Origin: Callaeas wilsoni
Taxonomy: Eukaryota > Chordata > Aves > Passeriformes > Callaeidae
DNA length: 64,000 nt
Direction: 5' to 3'
Assembly (NCBI GenBank): GCA_013398955.1
Contig: VWPU01002951.1
Coordinates: 31,595 to 95,594 of the forward strand
In this document: piece after piece, positions 13,099-24,840 of the stretch
Position numbering within the stretch: position 1 is the stretch's first letter
How the letters are laid out: every line of letters starts with the position of its first letter
The notes under the pieces: model-generated
The model's input: the letters and a program-made list of their open reading frames with translations, nothing else
The model's database searches: none
What the model was told of the DNA's origin: nothing
Position numbers and translations under genes: made by a program

Positions 13099-13175
13099 GG
13101 CTCCCAGCTGGCCAGCTGTGTGATCTTGGGAAAGGCACTTCACATCTGTTTTCTTCGCCCATTTCCTTTGCTTAT
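13099..13175 (+). mobile_element. MIR-like (CORE-type) SINE remnant
   Basis: The stretch containing CCAGCTGTGTGATCTTGGG (13112-13130), followed by CACTTCACATCTGTTTTCTT, closely follows the conserved core of MIR-type tRNA-derived SINEs: an AGCTGTGTGACCTTGGGCAAG-like segment, then the CACTTCACCTCT and CAGTTTCC-like segment. Only about 75 bp are recognisable. Such elements are old and rare in birds, so this copy is ancient. Family assignment is from memory of the consensus and was not computed. Confidence 0.6.
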
Positions 13176-14563
13176 CTAAGCACTGGTCTCACTGTATGTA
13201 ATTGGGTGTCTCCCTTTTGGCCTCCAGTTGTTGAAACAGAACAAACTTCAGCTTCCTCTCCCCAGTCTCTTGCTTTCATTTTTATCTTTGCTTTCATCTC
13301 TAGGAAAATATGCCTCCTGGATCCCCAAGGGTGTGTGTTTCTGACTGGAACACCCATGTGAAGCTTGTCAGCAGAATGGTAGGCCTCCTAATGACATGTA
13401 AACCTGGTACAAACTTAGCGACCCCAGAATACAGCTCCACCTGGAAGACCCAAGCAATATCCGGCAACCCTGCCAGCGGTGGGCCAGCTGGAGCTGTGTA
13501 CCCTGTGGCTTGTGCAAAGGCTCAGGCATAAAGGGACTCCTTGTAAATCTGCTGCAGATCTCTCACATCCATCACTTCACTGCTTGCAAGTCCAGGGGGA
13601 TGTACTCTAACCTCAACACTCTGAAGCCACTGAGTTTCATCCTCTTATCCCTATCTACTCACGCTGGAGAACTTGAGTAAGATGAAAGCACTTCAGAGGA
13701 ATGAGACAGACTAAAGTTTCCATTAATGCCTTGTATCCTTGCAATAACAAGGAATCCATTAGAGAGCCTGTGGCAAATACCCGTCAGCCCTCTCTCTGCA
13801 GCATTTCCCACAGGCTGCACATTTTCTTTCAGGAGCTGGATTAATGTGCCCCTGTTTTACAACTGCATTTAAACTAATGGTGAATTCACCATCTTTATGT
13901 GAAGAAAAAGCAGGTTCTGATCTTTAGTTACTTTCTCTGTTAAGAAATAACTTATTTTGAGATTGAATTTGTTTAACGTCAGCTTCCAATCACTGGACAG
14001 TTTCTGACTTACATAAGGAACACCTTCCAGACCCTAGCTGAAAGTTGAGGTTAGATAAATATACATTTGTCAGTAAGGCTGAAATGCCCTCGCCTAATTA
14101 TTTTCAGCTTCCAAATCTAACTATGTACATACTGTGACCAAATTACTTTTCATTCTTCTCTTTATCCAACCAAAAAGGTTTGGTTTATTTACCTGTTTAT
14201 TTTCTAATCTCTAACTTATTTGACCATCTCTTGCTGAATTCAGCATAGTATTTCCAGTGGACACCATATTTGAGTACTGATGCGATGCCGTAGCTACAAC
14301 CCTAAGTGTAATGACCTATTTACACAAAATAATGTTGCATTATTGTAACAGTTTATACCTGGACAACTTTAAGGTCAATGATTAGCCTTAAAATGTTTAA
14401 AACATATTCCCTATGCCTTATCACTTGCTTCCTTGTTCTCTCAACAAGACACAGGACTGAGTTTGGAGAAAGACTTTCAGTTCTTGAGCCTGGAAAATCA
14501 TCTACCAAGAGTTGGCCTTTTTTTGACTTTCTGGTAAAGAAAATTGTTAAGGCTATATATTCT
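13176..14563. other. Non-coding stretch, no gene seen
   Basis: A pyrimidine-rich tract ending in CTCTAG near 13305-13310 looks like a 3' splice site. It is followed by a 73-codon frame (13310-13531) with no family resemblance and an in-frame stop right at the junction. I do not call an exon. The remainder is AT-rich with nothing recognisable. Confidence 0.45.
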
Positions 14564-14664
14564 TTTTGGTGTTTTTTTTTGTTTTGTTTTGTTTTGTTTT
14601 TTGTTTGCTTCTTTGTTTTTTGTTTTTGTTTTGGTTTGGGGTTTTTTTGTGGGGGGGGGAGGGG
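14564..14664 (+). repeat. T-rich (TTTTG)n tract ending in a G9 run
   Basis: About 100 bp of T runs punctuated by single G, turning into TTTGGGG and finally a run of nine G residues (14651-14659) followed by AGGGG. Frames through it on both strands are low-complexity artefacts. Confidence 0.85.
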
Positions 14665-17600
14665 ACTGCTTTTATGAAGAATCCTACTACTGAAGTGGTT
14701 GTGTGCCACATAGTTTGGCCTTTTCATAGCAGTTGGATTTATGTGCTCAAATGCAAATCTGATAAACCACTGAAAATGGTTCCTTTATGTGGTACAGTTT
14801 TGTAAACAGCTCCAGGTTCTCTTTCTTCTTTTGTTGGTAATGGAAGACTAAGTCAATTATATCAGATTCCCAGAAGTGGCATCAGCTACACAGTGAGTTT
14901 TTGTAACAGATTTTGGTTTGCACATTTGGTGCATTTGGAGCTTTTTTTGTTTGTTTTCTATTTTATAGTAGAAATGCTGTAAATGAAGACTTTTACCAGT
15001 TAAAGTATTATTATTGGTACCCTCAATTCATTAGAGGTGAAAGTAAATGCAGACATTAAAAGAAAAGTGGAAATATAGTCTCAAAGGTATTATAAATTCT
15101 ATAAACTGAGCATGAGAGATTAGTTTGGCAAAGATAAGTGAATATTTTCAGTGAACATTGCATTTACTGCCTTTCTGCACCTTATTCTTATTAGTTAGTG
15201 CATGAAACAATTCTACTAAAACAATATAAAAGAAACAATACCAATCACTCTATAGGTGGCAAAAAATCCAGGTGGCCTCTGTTACTTTCATTCCACACCT
15301 TTTTCTGAATCTCACATCATGGAATGTTTGATTACGTGATTGCATCCCTGAAAGATTTAAAAATATTTAGGTGCCCTGGCCTAAAAGTAGAACTGGACCC
15401 TAGTTCAGAGCTCCACCTACAGAACTGGACTACTTTTCTTAACCCCTCAGTAATTTATTATTTATTAGTCGAATATTTTTTTCATGAACTAAAGGTTCTG
15501 CTCAGCACAGACTATACTAAGTGGAAATTAGGCTGAAGACTCACTTTTTGGTTAGTTTTTTCTGTGAATTCTCTCTATATTCTTCGTCCAGTGTAATTTC
15601 TCCTTTTAAAATATCAGTCTTTTGGGTTGGATCCACTGCATCTATCTTTAGTCATCTAAAAATTAGTCCTTTAGTCGGAGTTTGAGATTCAAATTTTTTG
15701 ACACATTATTGTTTAATGCTTAAAACTAGTTTTTAGTGAGGTGAGTAAATACCCACCTTTCAAAGCCACCAGCAGAATCTTTTCAAATTGAGGAGTAACT
15801 TCAAGGAGGTCTTTTGTCTTCTCTTAGTCTCCATTACTGAGATGACTCTCTAAGAGTCAAATCAGATCCCTGCACACACTAAAAATTCCAGTGACTAAAG
15901 AACTGGAATCAAAATCCATTCAGAAATAACAAAAGAAAAAATCAGTATCAGGGAAGCAAACTTGTAATGCAAACACTTAATGGTTTTGCACAGCACAAAA
16001 TATCAAGCTTCAGATGCCATATGAGCATGTCTTTGAACAGCCAATTCTCCAGCATGTGCTCTCTAGACTGTTTGGGGTAGTATTTGCTGTGTAAAGTAAA
16101 GATGAATCATGGCAGCGAGTGAATTTATGTATGTTGCTATTTAAGATATGGGGCACTGCGAACGTGTTGCTACGTACAAAGTTGGTTCATGAAGTAGTTA
16201 AATCATTTTCTTCCCCTTATTTAGTGCCTCTTACACACAAGAGAGCTCTTGCTCCTTCACCTTATCCCCATACAGAACTTATTATGCACACATAGGCCCC
16301 TCATTCACTCCATATGCTCCATAGTGCTTTCCAAGAGAATTATAATAATGTGGTTCCAACTATCATGCCAGTATAATTAACCCCTGGTCTTTTTACTGTA
16401 TTTTGATACACTTGAAATATTACCTACATTTAAAAATCTCTGCACATTAAACAGGCCCTTCCTACAATCATTTTTCCTTTCAATTTCTCTAGTTCATTTC
16501 AAAATAATCACCAACTTATCAATATGCTCAATTTGCAGAGTTAATGGAATCTCCAAGGACTCTTGAGAATCATCCCTTTCATTATTTTTCATCAAATAAA
16601 TAAATCAAGGCGAGACATCAGAATGTCCCAGCACCTGCCCAGTGTGCCCATGCTGGGGAAGAGGGAGGGAATAAGCTTCTCCTAACACAACTCTGCAGTT
16701 CAAGAGGCTCCTCACTGGGTTTCTGGACACCTCTGCTCATAAATCTCTTGAAACTGAATTTCCTGCTGCTGCTTGCAGTCTGCTCTTTTCTCCTCTAATG
16801 CACTTCCAGAGTGCCGTGATACCTGTCCCCTCCCCTGGTGGATCAGGGGGTCATCCCCACCTTTCACTGCAAGGACTTCAGCAGTGCGAAAGGGCAGTGT
16901 TGATTTCTCTTATTTTGCTCAGCTTTCGCTTCCATTGTCGCCTCATACGGTCCTGCACTTTGGTAAATTACGCATCTGCTGGAAGGGCAGTCAATGGTGC
17001 GTGCTGTTGGCACCTCTCCAAGTGGCAGCTTGATGCCTACCACCAAGCAGTGGTAAGAAAAACGATGGCTCTTTTAATTGCACTAAATAAAGCTCTGCTA
17101 AGTGCAGATTTGCTGTGTTAGGATCTCATTTTCTCTTACTGCTTTTTCAGAAAGGCATCTATGCTGATAAAATTGTGTAGTGTAACACAAGGGATCCCAC
17201 ATAGTGATTAGCAAAAACAGAATAATAAATTAATTTTTAAAAAAAGAAATAAACATATTTCACTCGAGAAAATAAAACCATGAAAAATAAGGAAAATCCG
17301 GTTTAATAACTCCACTGATTAAAGTAATAAATATTTCATTTCTTTAAGTGAACAAAAATTATGCCACATTTCTTTAGTGCAGTTGAAATAGCATTTAAAA
17401 GCACCAGTGAAAAAGAGAATTTTAATAAACTGATGTACGAGTATCACACTTCCTGCCCTCAACTTCTCCATTTAATTTAAAATATTATACAATGTGTGTA
17501 TGTGAAAAACAGTGAGAGGGACAAGGGAAAGAGGAAATACATGCAACTTATTGAATGAGTTATGACTTGATCTCCCTCAGCCGTTAAATAATTCTCACTG

Positions 17601-17944
17601 GAATAAATGGCACTGATTATTGACTTAGAATAATTCTGTGTAATTGCAAAATATAGATAGAATAGAGAGCAAGCGTTTTTTTGTTGCTTTTCTAAGATTG
17701 GCTTTTGGATATTATCTCATTACATTTAGGTGCCATCCAGGAAAATAAAAGTCTCCTTGTCCTTAGAGCTCTGGAAGAAGAATGAGGTTGCCCTTTTGGT
17801 CTGACGACACTCTTAAAGAAGGAGATAAAAGGTTTCCCAACATCATTCATTATTTTGTTTTGGAAGGCTGGCTGCTGGCTTTTCATAAGAACACATTGAA
17901 AAAAAAAATCCTTTTGAATATAGAATAATTTCTAGGAAAAGTTC
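14665..17944. other. AT-rich non-coding stretch, no gene seen
   Basis: No exon or repeat family is recognised. A GC-richer patch at about 16620-17050 carries short overlapping frames on both strands (up to 107 codons). None resembles a known protein. The remainder is AT-rich single-copy-looking DNA. Confidence 0.5.
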
Positions 17945-17964
17945 TTTGGTTTTTTTGGTTTTTG

Positions 17965-17995
<31 letters not shown>

Positions 17996-18010
17996 GTTTG
18001 TTTGTTTGTT
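17945..18010 (+). repeat. (TTTTG)n / (TTTG)n simple repeat
   Basis: A run of TTTTG units passes into TTTG units, ending in GTTATAAT. It lies about 225 bp upstream of the LTR at 18.24 kb, and the two are not obviously part of one element. Confidence 0.9.
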
Positions 18011-18235
18011 ATAATATATAAGACAAAACTGCAAAACAAAATGCTTTGCTTTTGAAGGCTTTCATTTTTATAAGTTGTCTGCTTTTCTCCTTTTGTGATG
18101 TGCCATTTGCCTTCTGCCCTTTATTTTTGAAGCCAAATGGAAAAGATGAAAAAGGAAAGAATAATTAATTAGAAAAAAACCTTTAGAAAGGGAAAATTTG
18201 AAAGTCAACATGTAAACAGACGTGCCTTTACAGTA

Positions 18236-18838
18236 GGTAGGTGGAAGATCTTTCGTTATACTTCCTGTACCAGTTGTTGGTGCCTAGGAAGAGGAAGAGC
18301 TCTATGGCAGGTTTTTCCCTACAGTTGGCAGACCATGGCAGAGCAAATATCCACACCATGGACCAGAGGACCTTGTGCCTCAGAAGGTGGATGTGCTTCA
18401 AAGAAATCTGCAGCCCATGGAAAACCCACACAGGTCTTTCCTGAAGGGCTGCAGCCCACTAGGAACCTGCACAGGAAATGTGGGAATGTGAAGGAGCAGC
18501 AGAGAGGAAGAACTCTGTCCGGACTGTAATCTCCTCCACCCACCCTGTGCCTTTGGGAAAGCAAGAGGAGTCTGGACTTGAACCTGAGAAAGTGAAGAGG
18601 AAAGGTGTTGGTTAATGCTTTCCCTTGTTTCTCACTACTCAAATCTATATTAACTGGCAATAAATTGTTTTTCCTTTCGTTGAGCCTGTTTTACCCATGA
18701 TGGCAATTGTTAAGTGATCCCTCTGTCTTTTTCTTGACCAAGGAGTTTTCTTATCCTGTTTTCTCCTCCTGTCCTGTTGCAGAGAGGGAATGACTGGGTG
18801 GCTGGTGTGTGGCCCTTGGCCAAGGTTAACTCATATTC
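18236..18838 (+). mobile_element. Solo or truncated LTR, avian ERVL-like
   Basis: About 600 bp with the layout of a passerine ERVL-like long terminal repeat. The first part holds repeated phrases such as CTGCAGCCCA and GAACCTGCACAGG in a GC-richer region. Next comes GGAGCAGCAGAGAGGAAGAA, then a polyadenylation signal AATAAA at 18659-18664. After it come GAGCCTGTTTTACCCATGAT, a T/C-rich stretch ending CTCCTCCTGTCCTGTTG, and a 3' end reading CCCTTGGCCAAGGTTAACTCA. The copy at 63 kb shares the order and wording of this last third. No primer-binding site, gag or pol follows, so this is a solo LTR or a truncated copy. The 5' boundary is uncertain. Family naming is from memory. Confidence 0.78.
18659..18664 (+). 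promoter_or_regulatory. LTR polyadenylation signal AATAAA
   Basis: A canonical AATAAA hexamer sits within the 18 kb LTR, at the place expected for the U3/R region of this LTR family. It could end retroviral or read-through transcripts on the plus strand. Confidence 0.55.
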
Positions 18839-21102
18839 CACTTTTTTAAGAGGTTTTCTTGCTGAGTTTATATGTCAGAACATCGTATGTGGCAGGCATG
18901 TACCTGGAGCATCAGCATGGACACATGTTTTTATTCCTCCTTTTGTATTCAGTCTTTTGAATTACTCTAAGACTTCCCAGATCCTGTTTGTTTGGTATTT
19001 AGAGATAAATGTACAAAAGGGCATAGATATCTCAGGGCACAGTGCTGCCACGAAAGTCTCAGCCCCAAGTAAAATTCTGGTTTTCCCACAATGAAAGGAA
19101 AGACTTAGCTATTGGCAAACAGGAGTCACAGCAATGATGTGATGAATGGGGACACACCTAACCTACATAACAAATCATGCCAAGAGGGATATGCCTTAAA
19201 ATATCAAACACAGTGGGACTGACTCACCCAGACTTTAACTAAACAAACACTAATAACATCTGCACTGAGAAGGCCATTATACTCTCTTTCTATACCCAAA
19301 GGAGGGCAATAGGTATCTGTCAATGACAATTCATACCACCTATTTCAATCATGTTTTATTCTCTCAATTAGCTATTGAGAAAGCCCAGGTGACAAGCTTA
19401 GATTTGATGCCTAACATTTAGACTGCAAAAATAATTTCAGATGAATCCCAGCCCCACACGTGTTAATATGCTTAAATATGCAACAGGCTGCTTAGGAAAG
19501 ATAGAGAGTCTTGGATGATATGTCAAAAATCAGAAATATTGGCACAGGGGTGGGGACCTCCAAGTGTAAAATACTCAGAAAGTACTGACACAGATGATCA
19601 AAGAAAGTAAGGGAAGAGTACCTTGGATTCTTCCGTAAGTGCTGATGGTCAGCGCACAGTGGCTGTCAAACGTGAGGTTGGCTGTCTTTCCACCTGTCCC
19701 AAGACAAGAGACTTTTCTTTCAAAGTAGTCTCTTGTCTGACAAACATCTCAGTTTCATTACCCATGACATAGTTTATTGAAGTCTGTGTCTGCTGGAAGC
19801 CTAAATGTCACAAAACACAGCTACATCCCCAAGCAGAGCACTCCCTTTATATGTCTTCTTGCTCTTCTGGTCAATCTTTAGGTGCAGGCAAAAATGTTGG
19901 CTTTTAATTTGTAATTGTCACAAAGTTTGAATCCTCACTTTTTGTCCCTTTAGCACTACAACTGAAAGTAAGGGACCATTTCCAAAATACTGCAATGCAA
20001 CTGGATCCAGAGTTTAGCAAACAAGCTAATGGCCTCAAGTATAAGCTTGTTTTTGGAACCTGTCAGTGGTTCCTCTGAACAAGAAATCATACTAAGTTCC
20101 TGCTATTTTGTAGTGTAAACAGGCCCTTAGAAACTTCAGGCCAAATCCTCGGCTGGCAACATCAGCAAAGCATGGCTGAGCTCTTCTTTCAATACAGATG
20201 AGATCCTCTACTAATGTCTCTCAAATTTAATTTTTTTTCTTCCTTGAAATTTCTGTCATGACTCCAATAGCAACACATTCGCTGAAACTTACAGTTCTCC
20301 AGCATCTGATACCAGCTGTCAGGCTGTGCTTCATCAGACTGAACTCTTTGTCCAAGTGCTACCAGCTGGCGTTGCTTCAACCATCTGGGATCGCAGTACT
20401 CTAACCTACCGACTAATGCAGCTCCAGCAGAGTCAGGGCTCCCTATCCTTTCCTACAACAGAATTTATGAGCAAAGTGAAGCAAAGCAAAAGCCACTGCC
20501 CCTAATCAAAGCTCAAATCCTCCTAGTGCTCACAATCTCCAAATGTCCACCTCCATCAGAGGGAACTCAGTGCTTTGCAGCTTTCAGATATTGGCTGCTA
20601 ACTGTTGGCATAATTTTGATTCCCAGACTCTGTTGTTGGAAAACACACTCTATGATGTACTCTGAGGACAGTGCAACAAGATTTCCTCTATTTTATGCCT
20701 CTCCATTTGTGGTTACTTGTGTAATTCAGTGTTATTTGTCACTTTCCAACCTGCACACTTCTACCCTGCAGAATTTTACAAACTTTCTACTCCTTTCCCC
20801 CACTTTTCTTTCATTTCCATTGATTGTATATCACACCCCTTCTCAAGTTTATTTTTATACAACCACTAATATTACTTTAGGAGGCTCCAAAAGTGGAAAC
20901 TTGAAAATTTGTATTTGAAATTACCATGGAGAAAAAAGCCTCCTTCCATTCAATATGTTTTGGACATCTGGATATATGATGAACCTTCCCCACCCCACCA
21001 AATTTTGATTCTTTATTTGATCTCATTAGTTAAATTCCTCCCAGTAATCTTATTATTGTTATTGAATGCCAGTAATATCATTGGCTCTGTAGAAGAGCCT
21101 GG
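18839..21102. other. Non-coding stretch with one strong hairpin
   Basis: No gene is recognised. The only clear structure is the 12-bp perfect inverted repeat at 19702-19738, listed separately. The longest frame (about 130 codons at 20526-20918) is hydrophobic and T-rich, with no family resemblance. Confidence 0.5.
19702..19738. repeat. Perfect 12-bp inverted repeat (hairpin)
   Basis: AGACAAGAGACT at 19702-19713 is matched by its exact reverse complement AGTCTCTTGTCT at 19727-19738 across a 13-nt loop. No flanking terminal repeat or T-tract suggests a transposon end or a terminator, so its role is unknown. Confidence 0.9.
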
Positions 21103-21312
21103 GAATTGCCATACTGGATCAAAGCAGTGATCTATCTCTCCTAGTACCCTATCTCCAAGAGTGGTCAGGCCCAGCTGCTTCAGACAAAGAAACACTACAG
21201 CTGGCAGTTTGGAGATAATCTGCCCGCAAGCTAAGTTTCCCTTGTTTAGCATTACAGGCTGGCTTATGCCCCAAAGCCCGGAGATTTATATCCCTCCCAG
21301 AACACTTGCTTA
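21103..21312 (+). mobile_element. Ancient amniote repeat (CR1/L3-like LINE 3' tail)
   Basis: The block beginning GGAATTGCCATACTGGATCA follows, in order, a widely dispersed repeat family known in turtles, crocodilians and birds. Its phrases are CCATACTGGATCAAAGCAGTG, then TAGTACCCTATCTCCAAGAG, CAGCTGCTTCAGA, GGAGATAATCTGCCC, GGCTGGCTTATGCCCCAAAG and GATTTATATCCCTCCCAGAA. The match is recalled by eye and was not computed. The copy is about 210 bp, diverged but nearly colinear, and reads in the sense orientation. The age of the family means survival of this much order is notable. Confidence 0.65.
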
Positions 21313-21441
21313 TGAATTCAGGTACTGTCTTTGCCTTGTAAACTTACAGATTGGGATAAAAACTGAAAAAGCAAGAAAATACAAATGCTTAGGTCGATGA
21401 GGCTACAGCTCTGTAATCATTATCCCTCATGCTGCAATCTT

Positions 21442-21500
21442 CCCCAAGGCTACACAGTGTACTGGTAGCAGGGGCTGGAATAAAACTTTGGACCTGCTCA
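21442..21500 (+). mobile_element. Possible old SINE/LINE remnant
   Basis: CCCCAAGGCTACACAGTG, then GGCTGGAATAAAACTTTGGACC, resembles the CAAGGTCACACAG and GGGAATAGAACCCAGG phrases of old amniote interspersed repeats. It is too short and diverged to assign. Confidence 0.3.
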
Positions 21501-24500
21501 CCCTGAGCTGGTCTTAGAGGATGATGTTACATCTTAAAGCATTTAAGATATGTTAAATGTTAATTTTGTAGGACTGACTACATACTCTTTTTTCCCCCTT
21601 TTTCCTCTCAAGTACTTTGCAGAGGTCAGTATATTTGACTGTTTTCATCTAGAAATACTAAACTTCAAAAAAATGGTAGATGGTAATTTTGGTAGTAATA
21701 AATTCAACCTGTAGTACTTCTCAATTAAAATCTGTGTTAACTTTTGGCTAGAACAGTATAGGAGACTAGACCTCCCAGTAGAAATTGCTTTGGATATACA
21801 GGGGAAACTTTAGATTTCCACAGAATTATCATAAGGCTATAAATAATAGACCTATACATCTTGCACCACACGAGAAAAGATTTTTGCGGTTTTTTTTTAA
21901 ACTTAAAAACTCTAAGAAGAGCTTTTAATTTATAAGTTTTTTGACTGAAAAAAGATCTATTAAAATAGAGTTAGCAAAATTACCTTTCTCCTGCTAGCAC
22001 AATGAAATGTATTTGAGCCTCAGCAGATTAATTTGAAAACTAGTGATCTTATTGTCAAAACAATTTCCAGTGTCATTGGTGTCTGATCATGGGAAGAACA
22101 GGGCCTTATTCTTATTCACCGTACACTTGCAGCACATCCTTCTTCAAAACCTCCTCCACACTAGATTCCATTTGTTTTCCAGAATCAAATGCTACTTCCT
22201 CTATGCTTCTGTTACATACATTTAATGGTTTATGCATTGCTTTTTGGTAAATAACACACATTAAATAACCATTCATTTCCAATATGTAAAAGACCCCATC
22301 ATTGCTATGTATATAAATAGAGGATGGATTTGTTGCATTAGTTGCCTTTCTCATCCTTTTCTGCACCAGCATGTCCTGTAAATTAAGGGAATGTTCAATT
22401 AAAAACATTTTCTAGCTTTCCTGAGGTGAAAGATGTAGAAATCAATTCAATAGCAAGCTGGCTGATTCAGCAAGAAATCAGCCAACCTCCAGGAGCCCTT
22501 TTTAAAATGTTTTCCTCTCTAATAACGTAACAAACCAGAGAAAGGTACTGCATGGACCGGGAGATAGAGAGAGCTTATGCAAATCAGCTGCTCTGCTCCT
22601 GCAGGCTGCAACCCTTGATTTGATGCAAGTTTTATCCTGCACCCACTGCTGCCCAGTTAATTTATCATTAACATATACTGTGTGCTCGGTACTATTCATA
22701 TATTGCAGCAGGGCCTTTAAATTTTCTGTGCTCCACAATGGAAAGTGCATTCAATTCCACACAATTCTTTTCAGTTTACAGTGTCATTTGCATGAGGCTT
22801 CATTCTCTACATTTCAGTCACCACTTTGAAAAATAGGCACTGTAAAATTTTAAGAACTGATATAAAAAATCCAAACAAATAAAGTTGTAGATATGAGAAT
22901 ACAGGAAAATTAGCTCGAGAAATAATTCTGCCAGTTGAAGAATACAGTATATTATCTCTGTTTTCCTCTTTTCTTCCTCAATGTACCTTACATGCAGAAA
23001 AGGATTCCTATAAACAATAAAAATTGTGCAATATTAAAATACTTAGACTGAAAGAGAATACACATAGGACCGTATCACTGAAATAATGACAATTTGAGAG
23101 TTTTAGCTAACACAGTCTTGTTTTCACAAATACGTTTTACTTGTTAAAAGGAATTATTTATTCCTTTTTTCAAACATTTGTATCCTTACTCAATAAATTG
23201 AGCTCCTAGCACCCACCTTGTTAGCTTGCTTAGCCTGGTTTTCATTATAGTCTCTTCTTATTTTATTTAATATAAAAATCCCATAACAGTTAAACATATA
23301 AGATAAAATTTAGTCAATTTTTTTGTGTTTCTTTTGATTTAGTGAAGCAGGGGTGTCTGTATTACATCTAGCACTGCCATTAAAATTTAAGAGAGCCTCA
23401 AATGAAAGAGACCCATTTTCTGGCTTTTGATTCATTTGCCTAAAAAGTTACAAGCCTTTGTAGAAGCTGTAAATCTGGCTAGAAGTGAGACTACATTTTT
23501 TTCTCTTTTAGTCTATGCAAAAAAAAAAAGCTGTGCCTCCTTTCACCTAAGTGTGTGCTTCAGCCATTGTGTTTCCTGAATTTGGAGCCATTTGGTACAG
23601 TGCTAATTTATTTTACTGACTGAGCACATGAATCCCCGCTTCAGAGGAGCACGGATGGTGCTTTGGCTCAGAGGGGAGCTTGCATAGCAAATGGAAAAGG
23701 GGTATCACTCTGAATGATTAATTGTAGTCCTCAGAAGGGTCTCAGAATATGATCATTCTTTATAGAAAATTGGATTAAAATTTGACACTTCTACAATTTT
23801 TTTTCTTTGCAGTGAAATTTTCATTTTTCATCTGTTGGCCAAATAATTCCATGTGCAGTCATCCCTAAATTAATCTTGAATTAATTTTTAAATCCACTGT
23901 CCTCTAATATATAATTCAACATAAGAAAACCCAGAGCAGTCAATCTTTCATTAGACATGGGGTGAGAAAGGGTCAGCAGACACTCCTGCAGTACTAAATA
24001 TAAAGGCACCACATCTGGTATGGAATGATGTCTGGAATTGTAATGCATATGCATCCACTTACTCGTTCTGCTGAAAACACAAACTACGGAGTGGCTGCAT
24101 GTTGAAACATGAACCAGTGTAATAGGAGCTTAAACCCTGGAACAGACTGTTTGTGTATGTAGTCAGTTTATTAGCAAATGTGCAGGCCTGTAGAGTACAA
24201 GGACCATCGTTTCAAGCCGATCTGTCACACATTTAACAAGCTGTTTGTAATACAGTCCATTTCAGATATAAGAGAAAAATCTTTCCCATAGGTACAAGAA
24301 ATATACGATACTTTTAGCATATGGTGAGCTCTGGTTTTGCAGGTATCCTACATTAGAAAGTGCTGTAACATGTTGGCTTAACTTTTTGTTTGTTCCCAAA
24401 AATCCTCCTTTCCTTTGTTGAACACTTTACAATAAAGCACGTTATAGCGGATGTTAAAAATGAGATTCTGTGCAAGATGTGTTCCTAATGTCAGGCACAG

Positions 24501-24770
24501 CCATGCTCACTGAGAATAAATCTAACCCTGGTGCAAACAGCTCACACTAAACCTACTTTATATACCACAGCAGGGCTGAATGGGCAGGAATCAATAGCAG
24601 AGGGGCCTCCACTACTCAAGCACAGCTGTGCCTCTGTGCCTTTCCATCAAGGAGGAGCAAGATGCTGAGGTACCTCTCCAGAATAATACACACTATCAGT
24701 AACCAGCAGGGAGGTGGTGGGGAATAAACACCCTGCAGTGCCTGCACCATGCCTCAGCTTCTAGCTGGAT
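21501..24770. other. AT-rich stretch, possible conserved non-coding DNA
   Basis: There are no recognisable repeats over about 3.2 kb, which is unusual for this window, and no exon. A 98-codon minus-strand frame (22112-22408) has no family resemblance. The perfect palindrome ATGCATATGCAT at 24043-24054 contains overlapping POU-type octamer half-sites. The sequence has the look of vertebrate conserved non-coding DNA, but only alignment to other birds could show that. Confidence 0.35.
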
Positions 24771-24840
24771 TTGCAAATGCTGCGTGGGATTCAGGGATTC
24801 TGCTTAGACAGAGCTGCCAATGCCTCAGTGCTTCTTGCTC

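Noticed and set aside
13290..13531. Pyrimidine tract plus CTCTAG and a following 73-codon frame as a possible exon
   Set aside because: A stop lies in frame right at the junction, no donor site pairs with it convincingly, and the product resembles nothing known.
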